A stretch of 64,000 nucleotides of DNA from Rhizomys pruinosus (GCA_009823505.1 VZQC01001016.1:4335-68334); one strand, 5' to 3'; positions 11,264 through 22,004 are shown, counted from the first letter of the stretch. Notes: generated from the sequence alone by a model not told the origin. Made by a program: numbers and translations.

Positions 11264-11498
11264 GGCTGGAGATATGGCCTAGCGGTTAAGAGCACCGACT
11301 GCTCTTGCAGAGGACCCGGGTTCGATCCCCAGCACCCACATGGCGGCTGAGAACCGTCTTTAACTCCAGTTCCAGGGGAATCCGATGCCCTCTTCTGACC
11401 TCCGCGGCATTGCACGACATGGGTGCACAAACCTGCATGCAGACAGTAAATTCATACACATAAGAAATAATAAAAAAGTTTTTTTTAAAAAAAAAAAA
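11264..11498 (+). mobile_element. B2 SINE nested in B4
   Basis: The 9-bp direct repeat CAGGAATGG lies at 11255-11263 and 11499-11507. Near-consensus B2 without the internal duplication, with a mixed A/T tail. Confidence 0.93.
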
Positions 11499-11546
11499 CA
11501 GGAATGGAGACATATGCCTATAATCCCAACATTTGGGAGGCGGAAG

Positions 11547-12561
11547 TGTTATGCCCAGATCATTGGGACCACCAAAAGACCACAAGGACACGCGACTCCG
11601 ATGTAAATGCAGAGTCTTTAATTCAAGCTGAGCTTGGACTGCCACCCTTCTGACAACAGGCTGGGAGAAGCGGTCCTGAAGCTTGGGGGGCGTGGGGGTG
11701 GGATGGGGGTGGGGTGGGGTGGGGGGTCTTTTAAAAGGAAAAACTGCAAACGGGGAATTTTCCAGTTTGGGCATTTTGTTATTGATTCATAGGGACTGAG
11801 GAAGAATGATTTTTTTAGACTGATAGGTTGGGGCCACCTGGCAGCTTTGGTGGCGTCATGGTGGGGGAGATTTTACTCACTGAGTACATCCTGGAGGAAG
11901 AGCAAACATGTTTAACCAGCGTGTGGGAGTCAAGGAGTGCCTGAAGTGACAGGCTAAAGAGAAATGGCGCTTGGTCTGTAGGCAAAAGGCGGTGGCTGAA
12001 AAACACAGTGCGCATGCTTCAGTAACTTTTAAAATGATATGCTATGCCACGTTGTTAAGCTCATGGGCGGGACGTGTTGCATGGGGAATGGTATCTATGG
12101 ATGCATATGTTACATAAGGAATGGTATCTATGAATGCAAAATTTCTCTGTTGATTGGCCCACTACTGTTATATAATCTGTCTGCTGATTGGCTCACTACT
12201 GTTATAAATGTTCTTGGTTTCTAGGCTGTTTTAGTTAGTAGTTAGTAGTTAGTTGTTAGTAGCATTAGTAGTAATAGAAGTTAAAAGGAAATAGTACCAT
12301 TAAAAAAATCTGCGATGAACAATTAAGTGTGATTAATTCCCAGTCCGCCTCCGATGATTCGCGCCACTGGACGGCATACCAGTGGTCTTTCCCTGTTAGT
12401 TATTTTCAACAATCAACCTTTGGTCCTTCCCTGTTAGCTATTGAGATATTCTGTGGTTTCTCCTGGAATCTGAGGATGGGGGCTGTTTCTCAGATGGTAT
12501 ATTTCCACAAAATAGAAAAATGGAGTCTGTCTTGTTCCCTTATAGCTGGTCCCTCTTTACA
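11547..12561 (-). mobile_element. Solo LTR, ~1.0 kb, 4-bp TSD
   Basis: Begins TGTT and ends TACA, with the 4-bp direct repeat GAAG at 11543-11546 and 12562-12565. The host B4 sequence continues in register across it. On the minus strand it runs TGTAAAG... to an ATTAAA-containing part near its 3' end. A 4-bp duplication fits a class I (ERV1-like) integrase. No internal viral genes are present. It contains a G-rich (GGGGT) tract at about 11690-11725 and a 'tagttag' repeat at 12231-12285. Confidence 0.7.
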
Positions 12562-12665
12562 GAAGGAGGAGGATCAGATGTGCAAAGCCATCCTCACTTA
12601 CATAGTAAGTTTCAAGCCACATTAGCCTGGGATACATGAGAACCTGTTTTCAAAAATAATAATAG

Positions 12666-12795
12666 TGCTGGAGAGATCGCTATGTAGTTAAGAGCACTGG
12701 ATTCTTTTTCAGAGGACCTAAGTTTGATTCCCAGCACCCACATGGCCAGTAACAACTCCAAAACTTGAGTTCTAGGGGATCCAACATCCAGACCC
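12666..12795 (+). mobile_element. B2 SINE, 3'-truncated/diverged
   Basis: B2 head 'gctggagagatcgc' through 'ttctaggggatccaac'; the 3' part is lost. It sits in the tail of the split B4. The following ~170 bp (to about 12960) is locally GC-rich with no identified feature. Confidence 0.75.
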
Positions 12796-12959
12796 TCTGA
12801 GGGCAAGCTGAAAGTTCCCGCAGCTGCCGGGAGGAGGGGAGATGGAGAAAACACCATGCCTTCTAGTTGGATGTGGAGGCCGAGAACCTAGGGGGACGCC
12901 TCGCACACCTGGGAAGCCACGCTTAGGACTCTGGTCGGTATCCCAAAGAGAGATTTAAA

Positions 12960-13375
12960 AAAGAAACAACAACAGCAACACAATAAAATGTACTGCTGGG
13001 CCATTAGTCTGAGTTCAGAAGGGATCGGATTCCAGGCTCTTATGTCTGTCCTTGCACAGAAGACTATACCATGGACATGTGGTTAGAAATAGAGACAATT
13101 GAAGAAAGAGAAAGCATTCCTAAGAATGGACGTGTGCTGGAAGCTGAAGAAAGAGGCCAGACAGCGCTGGGCCCCGCCAGGAGCATTACTCTTTGTAGGT
13201 CATTTACATAGTACATTTGTACATCTCAGGTTTTCTCCTGCGTGCTTTCCTGTTAGATGAAGCCAAAGGGAAGGGTTCAGCCAGTTGGCTTCTCTCATGT
13301 TAATCCTGATGTTTCTGCCTCCACAGTTCCTACTTTGCAGTCACATTCCAAGTGCTGGGTTATAGGTGCTTCCAG
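12960..13375. other. Unassigned stretch
   Basis: No gene seen. The last ~60 bp contain a B1 head relic ('agtgctgggttataggtg'). Confidence 0.4.
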
Positions 13376-13379
13376 CTCT

Positions 13380-13530
13380 TTTTTCTCCCCTTAATTTAGA
13401 CAAGGTCACTCTGTAGCCCTGGTTGGCCTGGAGCTCACTATGTAGACAGGTTGACCTCAAACTCACAGAAATCCACCTGCTCCTGCCTCTTGAGCACTGA
13501 GATTAAAAATGTGTGCCAACAAGCCTTGTC
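13380..13530 (-). mobile_element. B1 SINE
   Basis: Old B1 flanked by CCAGCTCT at 13372-13379 and 13531-13538. It abuts the A-rich 3' end of the Ap3s1 pseudogene. Confidence 0.85.
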
Positions 13531-13539
13531 CCAGCTCTA

Positions 13540-14290
13540 TTTTTATTTATTTGTATTTTTTTACCCGTTACCTTGGAGTTGATTTAAACTAAGGAAAAGG
13601 TCATGTTTTCGTGCAATACATAGTTGGTTCTTTAAATAATAATTGTGACAAACAGCGGAAGGCAGGCATTAAGGATCCACATGAAACACTGACATTTGGG
13701 GTTGTACATAATTAAAGAAACATCTCACTTTTTGAAATACTGTGATAGCCAATACCAAGAGTCATGCCTTTCTGTGGGCATAGGAATAAAACTTAGAAAA
13801 TAAAACATATCACACTGGAACTACTTCGTTTCTTTAAAATCACTCAGCAAGGACAGCAACATTGAATTTCCATACAGCTTCTATACAGTACCTTGATTTA
13901 AAACCAAGATCAAAGTTAAGACTCTCCTCCTCTATTTTTGGTAAACAACTGCATGGTAAACTTAGATGACTTTTCCCCCTGGATTTTACCTGGGAATGGC
14001 CTTTTAATATTTTATTTAAAAGAGGGAAGGTTTGGCACTTTTATACTGATGTCACCAATGTTAATATTAATTGGGATCTCAGGAAGATTCATATTCTTTA
14101 CAGCTGAGACAGCACGGGCTGGAGCTCCTGCTAAACCAGCCTTAGATTTCTCCAGTTTATTTTGTGCATCAATTTGTGTAACAATCTCATTCATGTTGGT
14201 CTCCAATACCATTTCTCCCATCACCATTTCTGCAAGAATATTATGAACCTTGTCCACATGAAATAGTAAATCCAGTTCACAGACATTATT
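13540..14290 (-). pseudogene. Ap3s1-ps: Ap3s1 processed pseudogene, 5'-truncated
   Basis: Retroposed copy of the mRNA for the sigma-1 subunit of the AP-3 adaptor complex, which sorts cargo from endosomes to lysosome-related organelles. On the minus strand the C-terminal ~90 codons remain open, with family text such as CELDLLFHVDKVHNILAEM, TQIDAQNKLEKS and DISIKVPNLPSFK before the TAA at 14012-14014. The ending matches sigma-1 (sigma-2 ends differently, as I recall). Homology starts abruptly within an exon at about 14287, so roughly the N-terminal half of the ~193-residue protein is missing and no start codon remains. The sequence from 14011 down to about 13540 is probably the 3' UTR, ending in A-rich text containing AATAAATAAA. 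No introns. It is flanked by B1 copies and is not expected to be functional. Confidence 0.88.
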
Positions 14291-14294
14291 TGAA

Positions 14295-14434
14295 TTTTTT
14301 GACACAGGGCTTCTCTTAGCCCCAGCTGTCCTGGAAATCGCTGTGTAGCAAATGTTGGCCTCACTCTCAAACAAATCTACTTGCTTCTACCTCTCAAGTA
14401 CCGGTATTAAAGGTCTCTCCCACTATGCCCGGCC
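14295..14434 (-). mobile_element. B1 SINE
   Basis: Diverged B1 abutting the truncated 5' end of the Ap3s1 pseudogene. No clear direct repeat. Confidence 0.78.
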
Positions 14435-14890
14435 ACCCACCTCTATCTTTAATATACACATATATAAGCATCTTTTATAAGTGGGCTTCTACAATTCTGA
14501 TATTGTTCCATTCTGGTGGCAACTAGAGTTTACAGAATGTGATTACATCAAAGAAGTGAGAGGATAATAAGCTTTTGGGAGGCATAACTTTGTAAAACTT
14601 CATAGAGAAGGTCTAAAACCACTTGACAATAACACATAAAAAAGTTAAAAATAAATAGAACAATCCTGACAGTAATGTGTGACAGGTGGAGGCTTTTCCT
14701 GGGATACTTAATCCACAGATCAAAGGAAATGTAGGGCCAGCAGAGAGCTGACCAGAGAACAGGGGTGTGAAATGAGCTTTTTTTCAGATGCTCATGCCCC
14801 TGTGCGACCAGAGCTGCAAGCCTGGATAGCCCAACCTAGACTACAGCATATGTTTGAATGCATAGTCTTGTTACAACTGTGAGTCACAAA
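14435..14890. other. Unassigned stretch
   Basis: AT-rich, no gene or repeat recognised. Confidence 0.4.
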
Positions 14891-16070
14891 GATGTTTCTC
14901 AGCCATCTTTACTTCCTCATTTGGGAAGTCTCTGTTCAGCTCTTTACTCCATCTTTTGAGTGGGTCATTTGTTTTCCTCCTCTGTTTTTTTGAGTAGTTC
15001 ATATACTCTGGATGTCAATGCTCTATCAGATGTATCACTGGTGAAGGTTTCCTCCTACTCTGTGGGTTTTCTCTTTACTTCTTTGATTGTTTCTTTTGCT
15101 GGACAGAAGCTCTTGAGTTTAATAAGGTCCCATTTGTCAATTGTTGACTTTTTCTGTGCAGCTGCTGTCTGATTTAGAAAGTCTTTTCCTATGCCTATGT
15201 CTTGTAGGTTATTGCCAACATTTGCTTCTATCATTGTCAGAATTTTGGGTTTCACATTGAGGTCTTTGATCCATTTGGAGTTGATTTTTGTACATGGTGA
15301 GAGATAGGGGTTTAGTTTTATTCTTCTACAAGTGGTGATCCAGTTTTGCCAACATCATTTGCTGAAGATGCAGTCTTTCCTCCATGGAGTCTTCTTGGCC
15401 CCTTTGATGAATATGAGGTAGATGAAATTGGATGTGCTGATGTTCAGACCCTCAGTTTTGTTCCATTGATCTATGTGTCTGTTTTTGTGCCAATACCAGG
15501 CTGTTTTTATGACTATAGCCCTGTAATACAGTTTGAAGTCTGGTATGGTAATATTTATGCTCAGGGTTGCTTTGGCTATCTGGGGTCTTTTGTTTCTCCA
15601 TATGAACTTTAGGATGGTTTTTTTAGGTCTCTGAAGAAACCCATGAGGGTTTTAACTAGGAAAGCATTGAATCTGTATATTAATTTGGGGAGAATGGACT
15701 TTTTTTTGAGACAGGGTCTCCCTATAGCCCCAGCTGACCTGGAACTCACTCTGTAGACCAGGCAGGCCTTGAACTCACAGAGATGCCTGCCTCTACCTCC
15801 TGAGTGCTAGCACTAAAGGGGTAAACCACCATGCCTGGCAGAATGGACATTTTTACTATATTCATTTTTCCAATCCATGTGCATGGGAGGTCTTTCCATC
15901 TTCTGATGTCTTCTTCATCTACTTCCTCAGGGGTTTAAATTTTTTGTTGTAGAGATATTTGGTATCTTTGGTTAGGTTGGTTCCTAGGTATTTCATTCTT
16001 TTTGAGGTTATTGTGAGTGGGAAGTTCTCCTTATATTCCTTCTTGTAGCCAGCTGTATTTTAATGTGTTT
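14890..16070 (-). mobile_element. L1 fragment, ORF2 C-terminal part
   Basis: Antisense text of L1 ORF2 downstream of the reverse-transcriptase core. On the minus strand it reads peptides such as [17 protein letters not shown] and IGKDFLNQ. It is truncated at both ends and frameshifted, with a B1 inserted at 15700. Confidence 0.88.
15700..15839 (-). mobile_element. B1 SINE inserted in L1
   Basis: Direct repeat AGAATGGAC at 15691-15699 and 15840-15848. The L1 frame text continues on both sides. Confidence 0.93.
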
Positions 16071-16074
16071 GAAG

Positions 16075-16845
16075 TTGAGAGACCTTGCTGTCAGTGCAAT
16101 ATGCTAGAAAAGGCTAAGAAAACTTTGAAGAATAAATTGCAGAATTTATACTTCAAAGACAATACTCGTGTATGAAAATCTCAAAAGTATAAAAATAAAA
16201 AATAAAAACTTTACACTTAAATACCAAAAATATATAACCTCCCTGGAGCCTCTCCCAAGCTTTGGATCAGATGAAGATAAAGAGTTTTGAACCACTCACA
16301 AAAAACAGTAACTATAGGAAAAATATAGCAAAATGTAGCAAAAAAATGTTGATTTTTATTCATATAGCATTGGTGCAAGGTTCTAAAAACTGACTGAAGA
16401 TTATTAAAACTACATGAATAGACTTCTGAGAATTCTACCTCAACGGACAGTCTGCTTCATCTTGGCCTGAATCTCCCAGGAACTCGATGTCTAAAGGGTA
16501 GTAAAAGCTCAAGGTACATATCATCTCCAGGGAAATGGCATATTATTGGCCTTATCCCTTGAGTGGGTGTGGGAACGGAAGGGTGGCTACCTTACATCAC
16601 CTATTGGGAATATAGAGAAATGCATAAATGTTTTCATTTACCATCCTTCTCTCTAGATACTTTCCATGCAGCAGAAGATAGTCTAATCTGGTGAGTCAAC
16701 AAGTGCAGTCAGTGTGGGAGAAGACCCTTCCCCACATCTGTGATTTTATCCAACTACACAGTTTCTAGTTTATTCAGTGTCTAAGTGTCCAAAGACCTGG
16801 CTCTGGGAGAGAGGGTAACTTCTGGTACCAGTGACTCTTTCTAAT
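16075..16845. other. Unassigned stretch
   Basis: No recognisable gene or repeat; A-rich near 16130-16340. Confidence 0.4.
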
Positions 16846-16849
16846 AAAA

Positions 16850-17043
16850 TTTTATTACATTTATTTATTTATTTATTTATTTATTTATTGTGTATGTATG
16901 TGTGTACATGTGCATGGTGCATATTTGCAGGTCACTCTGTGGGAGTAGGTTTTCTCCTTTTACCATGTACGTTCTGGGGGTCTAACTCAGGTCATCAGGC
17001 TTGATGGTAAGTGCCTTTACCTGGGAGCCATCTCTCTGGGTAC
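16850..17043 (-). mobile_element. B3-type SINE with (TTTA)n tail
   Basis: TTTA array at 16858-16889, then reverse-complement B3 text: 'tgggagtaggttttctcc', 'taactcaggtcatcaggc', 'gggagccatctctctgg'. Confidence 0.8.
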
Positions 17044-17044
17044 T

Positions 17045-18140
17045 TCTGATACCAATGATTTTATGAGAAAGCAATAGATCTTAGTAGGAGGCTACTGATT
17101 TCTAGTGCAGAATAGGTAATATAATCAGAAAACAGCCAGGATTTCAGGAGACATCTTCTGGAAAAAGTTAGAGCAAAACCCGTTGATTATCCTCCGTAGT
17201 TTTCATGACCTGTGGTTATTTTTTCTCCCTCTTAGATATATTCCTTGTGACTCATTTTTGGAGCTAGGGTGGAGCCACCAGTGAATGTATGCTTCAATAG
17301 GCTGAACATCAGCCTAAACCACAGATACATTTTGGCAGGTTGAGCTTTATTAGTCGACTTGCTGGTTCGTTCTGCATCAAGCCAGGGCATGTGAATTTCC
17401 ACACCCAGCTGCCTTTGGCAATGTAACTTTGCTACATTTTTATCAGGTGGACACAATGTGTTCACTTCAGCTGATTAAAGAAAATGCCAGTGGCCATACT
17501 AGGAAAGAATGGCTCACTCATGTCAAGTTCGGAGATCTGGAAAAGACCCACAAAGTCCATGTGGCTTCACCCACTCTTTTTTCTTGTACACAAGATTACA
17601 AAATACACACTCAAGGTACTAGAGTAGATCTGTTCTGGCTTGCTTGCCAAGTCCCTTACATTTAAACAACTTTGTACCTTTATTAGTGTAAGCTGATTAG
17701 GCTTTAGCTGAGAGTCAAGTCTCTCTAACACTTACCTAAGGCTGGCTCATAATCTGTGGGTCCTCAATAATGCTAACCTTCCTGGTATCAATGTGTCTGG
17801 TTATCTTTCCTTTCCATTCTAATGGTACTATATAAAGTAGATCATCTAAAATAACTTAAAATTCAAAGGGAAGTTTTCAAAGCCAGTGCCACCCTAAATG
17901 TGACTGTATTTAGTGCAAAGCTCAAGATTCACATAGGTAATGTTAGAACATTTTAAGACCAGAGAGGAAAACTTTGGGACAGAACTTATCTAGGATTTTT
18001 TATTTCATTTTCCAGAGGTGAGAAGTTGCTAAGCTAACTTGCCTGGAGAAAGTGCTTAAGGTGTTGATAATGGAGGCTTTCTTTTTTTTCATATTAGTAG
18101 CTAGTGGTATCTCTGATGCCAATGATGGAGATTTAAAATA
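17045..18140. other. Unassigned stretch upstream of the first OR
   Basis: No gene recognised. Open frames near 17232-17665 have no family signature. Upstream non-coding exons and a promoter of the receptor could lie here, but nothing in the sequence fixes them. Confidence 0.4.
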
Positions 18141-18144
18141 CATT

Positions 18145-18325
18145 TAAGATTTATTTTATTTATAATATGCCTGCTTATAGAGTTTGTGCACATGGGTATA
18201 GGTGTTTGTGGAAGTCAGATCCCCTGGAGCTGAACTTACATACAGTGGTTAGTTACACGATGTGGGTGCTGGAAACCGAATTTAGGTCCTCTAGAAGAGC
18301 AGTATGCTGTAGTTACCCCTGATCA
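18145..18325 (-). mobile_element. B3/B2-type SINE, diverged
   Basis: Reverse-complement text 'agatcccctggagctg', 'gatgtgggtgctggaaa' and 'ggtcctctagaagagc' with a T-rich tail on the left. Confidence 0.7.
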
Positions 18326-18757
18326 ATCATCACTCAAGTCTGCAGGAGGTACTGTGAATATTGTATTGTGCTCTTGCCTTCTCCTTCCTCACCTCTCTCC
18401 TGTTTTACACTTGCTAGTTTTTTCCTTTTGAAAATTACCCTATTTTAGAATCTACACAAAATCATCTATATTTAATCACATACAATTTCTGACTACAAGA
18501 AATAGCTTTACTATTATTCGTAGATATTAATATATTAAAAATTAAGTAAAGGCAATGGCCAATAGAAGGGGCAACAAGCAATTGACAGTAGATAGCACTT
18601 CGCCTAGGACAGGAGGTCCATGAGGAGGAACGTAGAAGGCACCTGCGGTCCCCCCCAATTTTCAGCAGGACTGGGATAGCTGTCTTTCCTAAATGATTCT
18701 GAAAGGTGGTCTGTCCATAGGACTGAAGAGCTGCAACACCCTGTGGCTGAAGAGACC

Positions 18758-19699
18758 ATGTACAACCTGAGCCGTTACAACCCAGCTTCCTTCACCCTCC
18801 TTGGAATACCCGGCCTGGAGAGCTGCCACGTCTGGATCAGGATTCCCTTTTGTGTCATCTACGCAGTGGCGATTGTGGGCAACTGCCTCCTGCTCTGCCT
18901 GATTGCAGTGGAGCAGAGCCTGCACGAGCCCATGTTTCTGTTCCTGTCCATGCTGGCCAGCACAGACCTCATCTTGTCCACGGCCACTGTGCCCAAACTG
19001 CTCAGTAACCTCTGGCTTGGCTCCCAGGCAACAACCTTCTCTGGTTGTCTTACTCAGATGTTTTTTCTCCACTTCAGCTTCGTAGTGGACTCTGCTATCC
19101 TGTTGGCCATGGCGTTTGATTGCTATGTGGCCATCTGCCTGCCCTTGAGGTACAGCACCATCCTGACTCCACAGGCAATCATCAAGGTTATGGTCGGCAT
19201 TGTAGTGAGGAGTTTCTCAGTCATCCTGCCAGATGTTTTCCTGCTGAAACGGCTTCCATTTTGTAGGACGCGCGTCATCCCTCACACCTACTGTGAGCAT
19301 ATTGGAGTTGCCCGGCTCTCCTCTGCTGACATCTCTGTCAACATTTGGTATGGCTTTTCTGTTCCTCTCATGACTGTGGTCTCTGATGTCATCCTGATTG
19401 CTATGTCCTATGTCTTCATCCTCCGTGCTGTTTTCCTGCTCTCCTCCCAAGGTGCTCGCCAGAAGGCCCTGAGCACCTGCGGTTCCCATGTCTGTGTCAT
19501 CCTCATGTTCTACACACCTGCCTTCTTCTCCATCCTGGCTCATCGCTTTGGGCACAGCGTCCCTCGACATGTTCTCATCCTATTTGCCAACTTGTACATG
19601 GCCGTCCCTCCTGCTCTGAATCCAGTGGTTTATGGAGTGAAGACCAAGCAGATCCAGGACAAATTTCTGCTTCTCTTTTCTTTGAGAAAGACACAATGA
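18758..19699 (+). CDS. Class I olfactory receptor, OR52 family (OR52B-like)
   Basis: Odorant-binding G-protein-coupled receptor of olfactory cilia; class I members bind mainly hydrophilic odorants such as short acids, and the ligand here is unknown. Intronless, 313 residues, usual for the family. The start is the ATG at 18758: the frame is open from a GTG at 18743, but GTG is not a vertebrate start. Seen: N-glycosylation site N3-L-S, LLGIPGLE (14-21), TM1 GN (41-42), LHEPM (55-59), C97 for the ECL1-ECL2 disulfide, IPHTYCEH, SY (217-218), KALSTCGSH, and NPVVY (288-292) in TM7. Odd: the DRY motif reads D121-C122-Y123 (codon TGC), and the third conserved ECL2 cysteine is S189. A possible splice acceptor, ccccccaattttcag, ends at 18665. 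Paralogue of the receptor at 36.5 kb. Family call firm, subfamily tentative. Confidence 0.93.
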   Translation: MYNLSRYNPASFTLLGIPGLESCHVWIRIPFCVIYAVAIVGNCLLLCLIAVEQSLHEPMFLFLSMLASTDLILSTATVPKLLSNLWLGSQATTFSGCLTQMFFLHFSFVVDSAILLAMAFDCYVAICLPLRYSTILTPQAIIKVMVGIVVRSFSVILPDVFLLKRLPFCRTRVIPHTYCEHIGVARLSSADISVNIWYGFSVPLMTVVSDVILIAMSYVFILRAVFLLSSQGARQKALSTCGSHVCVILMFYTPAFFSILAHRFGHSVPRHVLILFANLYMAVPPALNPVVYGVKTKQIQDKFLLLFSLRKTQ

Positions 19700-19980
19700 G
19701 TGGATGCTGCAATGTAAAGTTAGGCAAAGTTGATTTGGTGAGATTTTATCTCATGCGTATTTGAAATGTTATCATTCTATCCATGTGAAAAGTTTACGTG
19801 AGAAAGGAGAAAGGATTCTACCCACCTCTGCAAGATCACGGGCTTGCTTGCTTTTGTTGTCTTACTGTTGATGGTGACAGTTGATGAATTTCAGTGCTGG
19901 ATCTAAAAGAACACCATAATTGAACTTTGCATTACTCTTTGAAAGACAACATTTCTTAATTTTTTTCTGATTTTATTTGG

Positions 19981-20139
19981 TTTTTGTTTGTTTGTTTGTT
20001 TTGAGACAGGATCTTACTGTATAGCCCTGACTTTGCCAGAGCTTACTAAGTATTCCAGGCTAGCCTGGAACTCATAGACATCAACTCATTACTGCCTCCA
20101 GAGTACTGGGATTTAAAGGCATGCAACATCACACCTGTG
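19981..20139 (-). mobile_element. B1 SINE
   Basis: Diverged B1 with a (TTTG)n tail on the left, 280 bp 3' of the receptor stop. The 280 bp between hold no clear feature. Confidence 0.85.
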
Positions 20140-20454
20140 TTTGTTTTCTAGTTTTGGAATGAAGGACAAAGTGGTCTACTTTCTCTTGTCTAGTGCTTGT
20201 CAGTTCTTTCTGATATGATTATTAAACTGTTGCTTATGCTTCCTCAGACCACCTTCCATTCACTATTCCACATTTCCCTGACTTGTTTAAGGAAAATAGG
20301 CCAGAAGACAAACAAACCGTTTTTTTGTTCTCCCTTTGTTGAATTAAATAGAGCTGTTCATTTTTTGTTCCTATTTTCTTTCATTGCATGCTTGAAAAAA
20401 ATTAAGCATTTGGAGCCTTAGTGTGGTTTTTATAGTTCCATATCTAATGAAACA
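20140..20454. other. Unassigned stretch
   Basis: T-rich, no gene recognised. Confidence 0.4.
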
Positions 20455-20534
20455 ATTTTGAGAGAGTAATGTTAGTTGATTTGATTTACAAATGATTTTG
20501 AGAGAGTAATGTTAGTTGATTTGATTTACAAATG
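20455..20534. repeat. Perfect 40-bp tandem duplication
   Basis: Two identical 40-bp units, 20455-20494 and 20495-20534, starting 'attttgagagagtaatg'. The lack of any mismatch suggests a recent event or an assembly artefact. Confidence 0.97.
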
Positions 20535-20870
20535 AAAGAGCTGCAAATGCTATAAAATATATTAACAGACACAATGCAAGCATGGGTTTGCATGAGTCTA
20601 AACTCTGAGCTCTGTACTCAATAACCTTGAGAAAATTTGCACACATTAATGGCTAACAAACTCTTCAAAATTAATTTCCTTAAAACTGTCTATAAAAAGT
20701 GTTTTTTTTCCCCTTGTACTCCTTAGGGGTATATGGTATCAGCAGAAACATGAATGTCAAAGTAGGAACTGATGATATATTTTATTCTCCTAAGCTACCC
20801 TCTAACAAAATTCACTCAGCATTTGAACTGCGTATTTGACATTAAGGCACTCATAAACTATTCTGGTGAT

Positions 20871-20931
<61 letters not shown>
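20871..20931. repeat. (GT)n(GA)n compound microsatellite
   Basis: GT repeats to about 20887 followed by about 21 GA units. Any reading frame through it is low-complexity only. Confidence 0.98.
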
Positions 20932-20933
<2 letters not shown>

Positions 20934-21191
20934 CACCTTTCCTCTGAACTAGAGCTCAGGGGAGGAGCTGACACTGAGGAAGGATCAGGGGAATGATTTG
21001 GAACAATGGACTCTAGCACAAATGACAGAAGTTATGAACTCTGGGGAGCGGGGGAGCGCCAAGGAGAAGCGGATAAAATGGTGATTAGGACTGACTGAAA
21101 AAGTATGTATGAAGCACATAAAAATTTCAATAAATAAAGATAACCTAAAAATGAGTATATGCAAAAAAATTAGTTTTAAAGGTGAGATTTC

Positions 21192-21395
21192 TGGGGCTGA
21201 AGAGATGGCTCAGTGGTTAAGAGCACTGGCTGCTCTTGCAGGGTTTTGATTCTTAGCACCCACATGGCAGCTTACAGCTGTCTGCAACTATAGTTCCATG
21301 GGAATCCAACACCCTCTTCTGACCTCCGCAGGCATTGTGCAGTAGTACACTCATACAAATAAAATAAAAACAATAAATAAAATAATTTTAAAAAG
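21192..21395 (+). mobile_element. B2 SINE, internally shortened
   Basis: B2 head then 'ggctgctcttgcagggttttgattc', where part of the 'aggacctgggttc' region is missing. The direct repeat TGAGATTTC lies at 21183-21191 and 21397-21405. Confidence 0.88.
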
Positions 21396-21439
21396 ATGAG
21401 ATTTCAAATGAAGTATGAACATTTATTGAAGCACATCTG

Positions 21440-21653
21440 GGGCTGCAGAGTTGGCTCAGCAGTTAAGAACACTGCTGCTCTTGCAGAGGACCTGGATTTG
21501 ATTCCCAGTACCCATGTGTCAGTTCACAACTGTCCATAACTTCAGTTCCAGGGAATCTGATGTCTCTTCTGACCTCTGCAGGCACTGCACAACATGGGTG
21601 CATTTCCACACATGCAGACAACACACTCATAGACATAAAATTGAAATAATGAT
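21440..21653 (+). mobile_element. B2 SINE
   Basis: Second plus-strand B2 about 40 bp after the previous one, more diverged ('ctgcagagttggctcagcag'). Confidence 0.88.
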
Positions 21654-21654
21654 T

Positions 21655-22004
21655 TTTTTTTAAATTAATGATATATTTTTTCACAAAAGAAAACACATGG
21701 TACGTCAGGGATTTTCATCAGAAAAATTATAGGATGATAGCCAGGGAGAAATTTCAACTTTATAGGAGACTATAAGGTAGGTTTAGCTTTTTATTGTTGA
21801 GTTTTTGTGCACTTCATATAAGAGACCTTAATCAAATTTAAACTCCCTCCCACGTCTGTGCCCCCATGTCTCCCTACTCTTCCCCAGATTTCACATATTC
21901 TGTCATATATGTTAAGCATTTTTACCCAGATGTCCCTCAGTGCCCGTTCAGTCACTGGTGTCTAGTTAGCATATCTAAAGCTAGCCTTTAGAAGGCTGGC
22001 CTTA
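21655..22004. other. Unassigned stretch, possible L1 3' UTR antisense
   Basis: 'cttttattgttgagtttttg..cctcccacgtctgtgccccc' resembles antisense L1 3' UTR text elsewhere in the window, but too weakly for a firm call. Confidence 0.3.

Larger units (their letters stand above)
11190..12660 (+). mobile_element. B4/RSINE1-type SINE split by two insertions
   Basis: The ID-like left half is at about 11200-11263 ('ctggatcctcaatactgc') and the B1-like right half begins at 11499 ('atgcctataatcccaac'). The right half resumes at 12562 ('gaaggaggaggatcagatg') and ends in an A-rich tail near 12655. A B2 (11264-11498) and an LTR (11547-12561) sit inside it. Confidence 0.7.

Noticed and set aside
15346..15612. 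Plus-strand ORFs over L1 pieces (also 48017-48337 and 54451-54789)
   Set aside because: Antisense readings of L1 ORF1/ORF2 or its flank; the L1 protein text is on the minus strand.
18743..18757. Five extra N-terminal residues from a GTG start for the first OR
   Set aside because: GTG is not used as a vertebrate nuclear start here; the in-frame ATG at 18758 gives a normal OR52 N-terminus with its glycosylation site.
18689..19570. Long antisense and alternate-frame ORFs over the first OR (also 36492-37512 over the second and 58999-59214 over the third)
   Set aside because: Shadows of the conserved OR frame; no family signature of their own.
20772..20996. Arg-Glu repeat ORF
   Set aside because: Low-complexity product of the GT/GA microsatellite.
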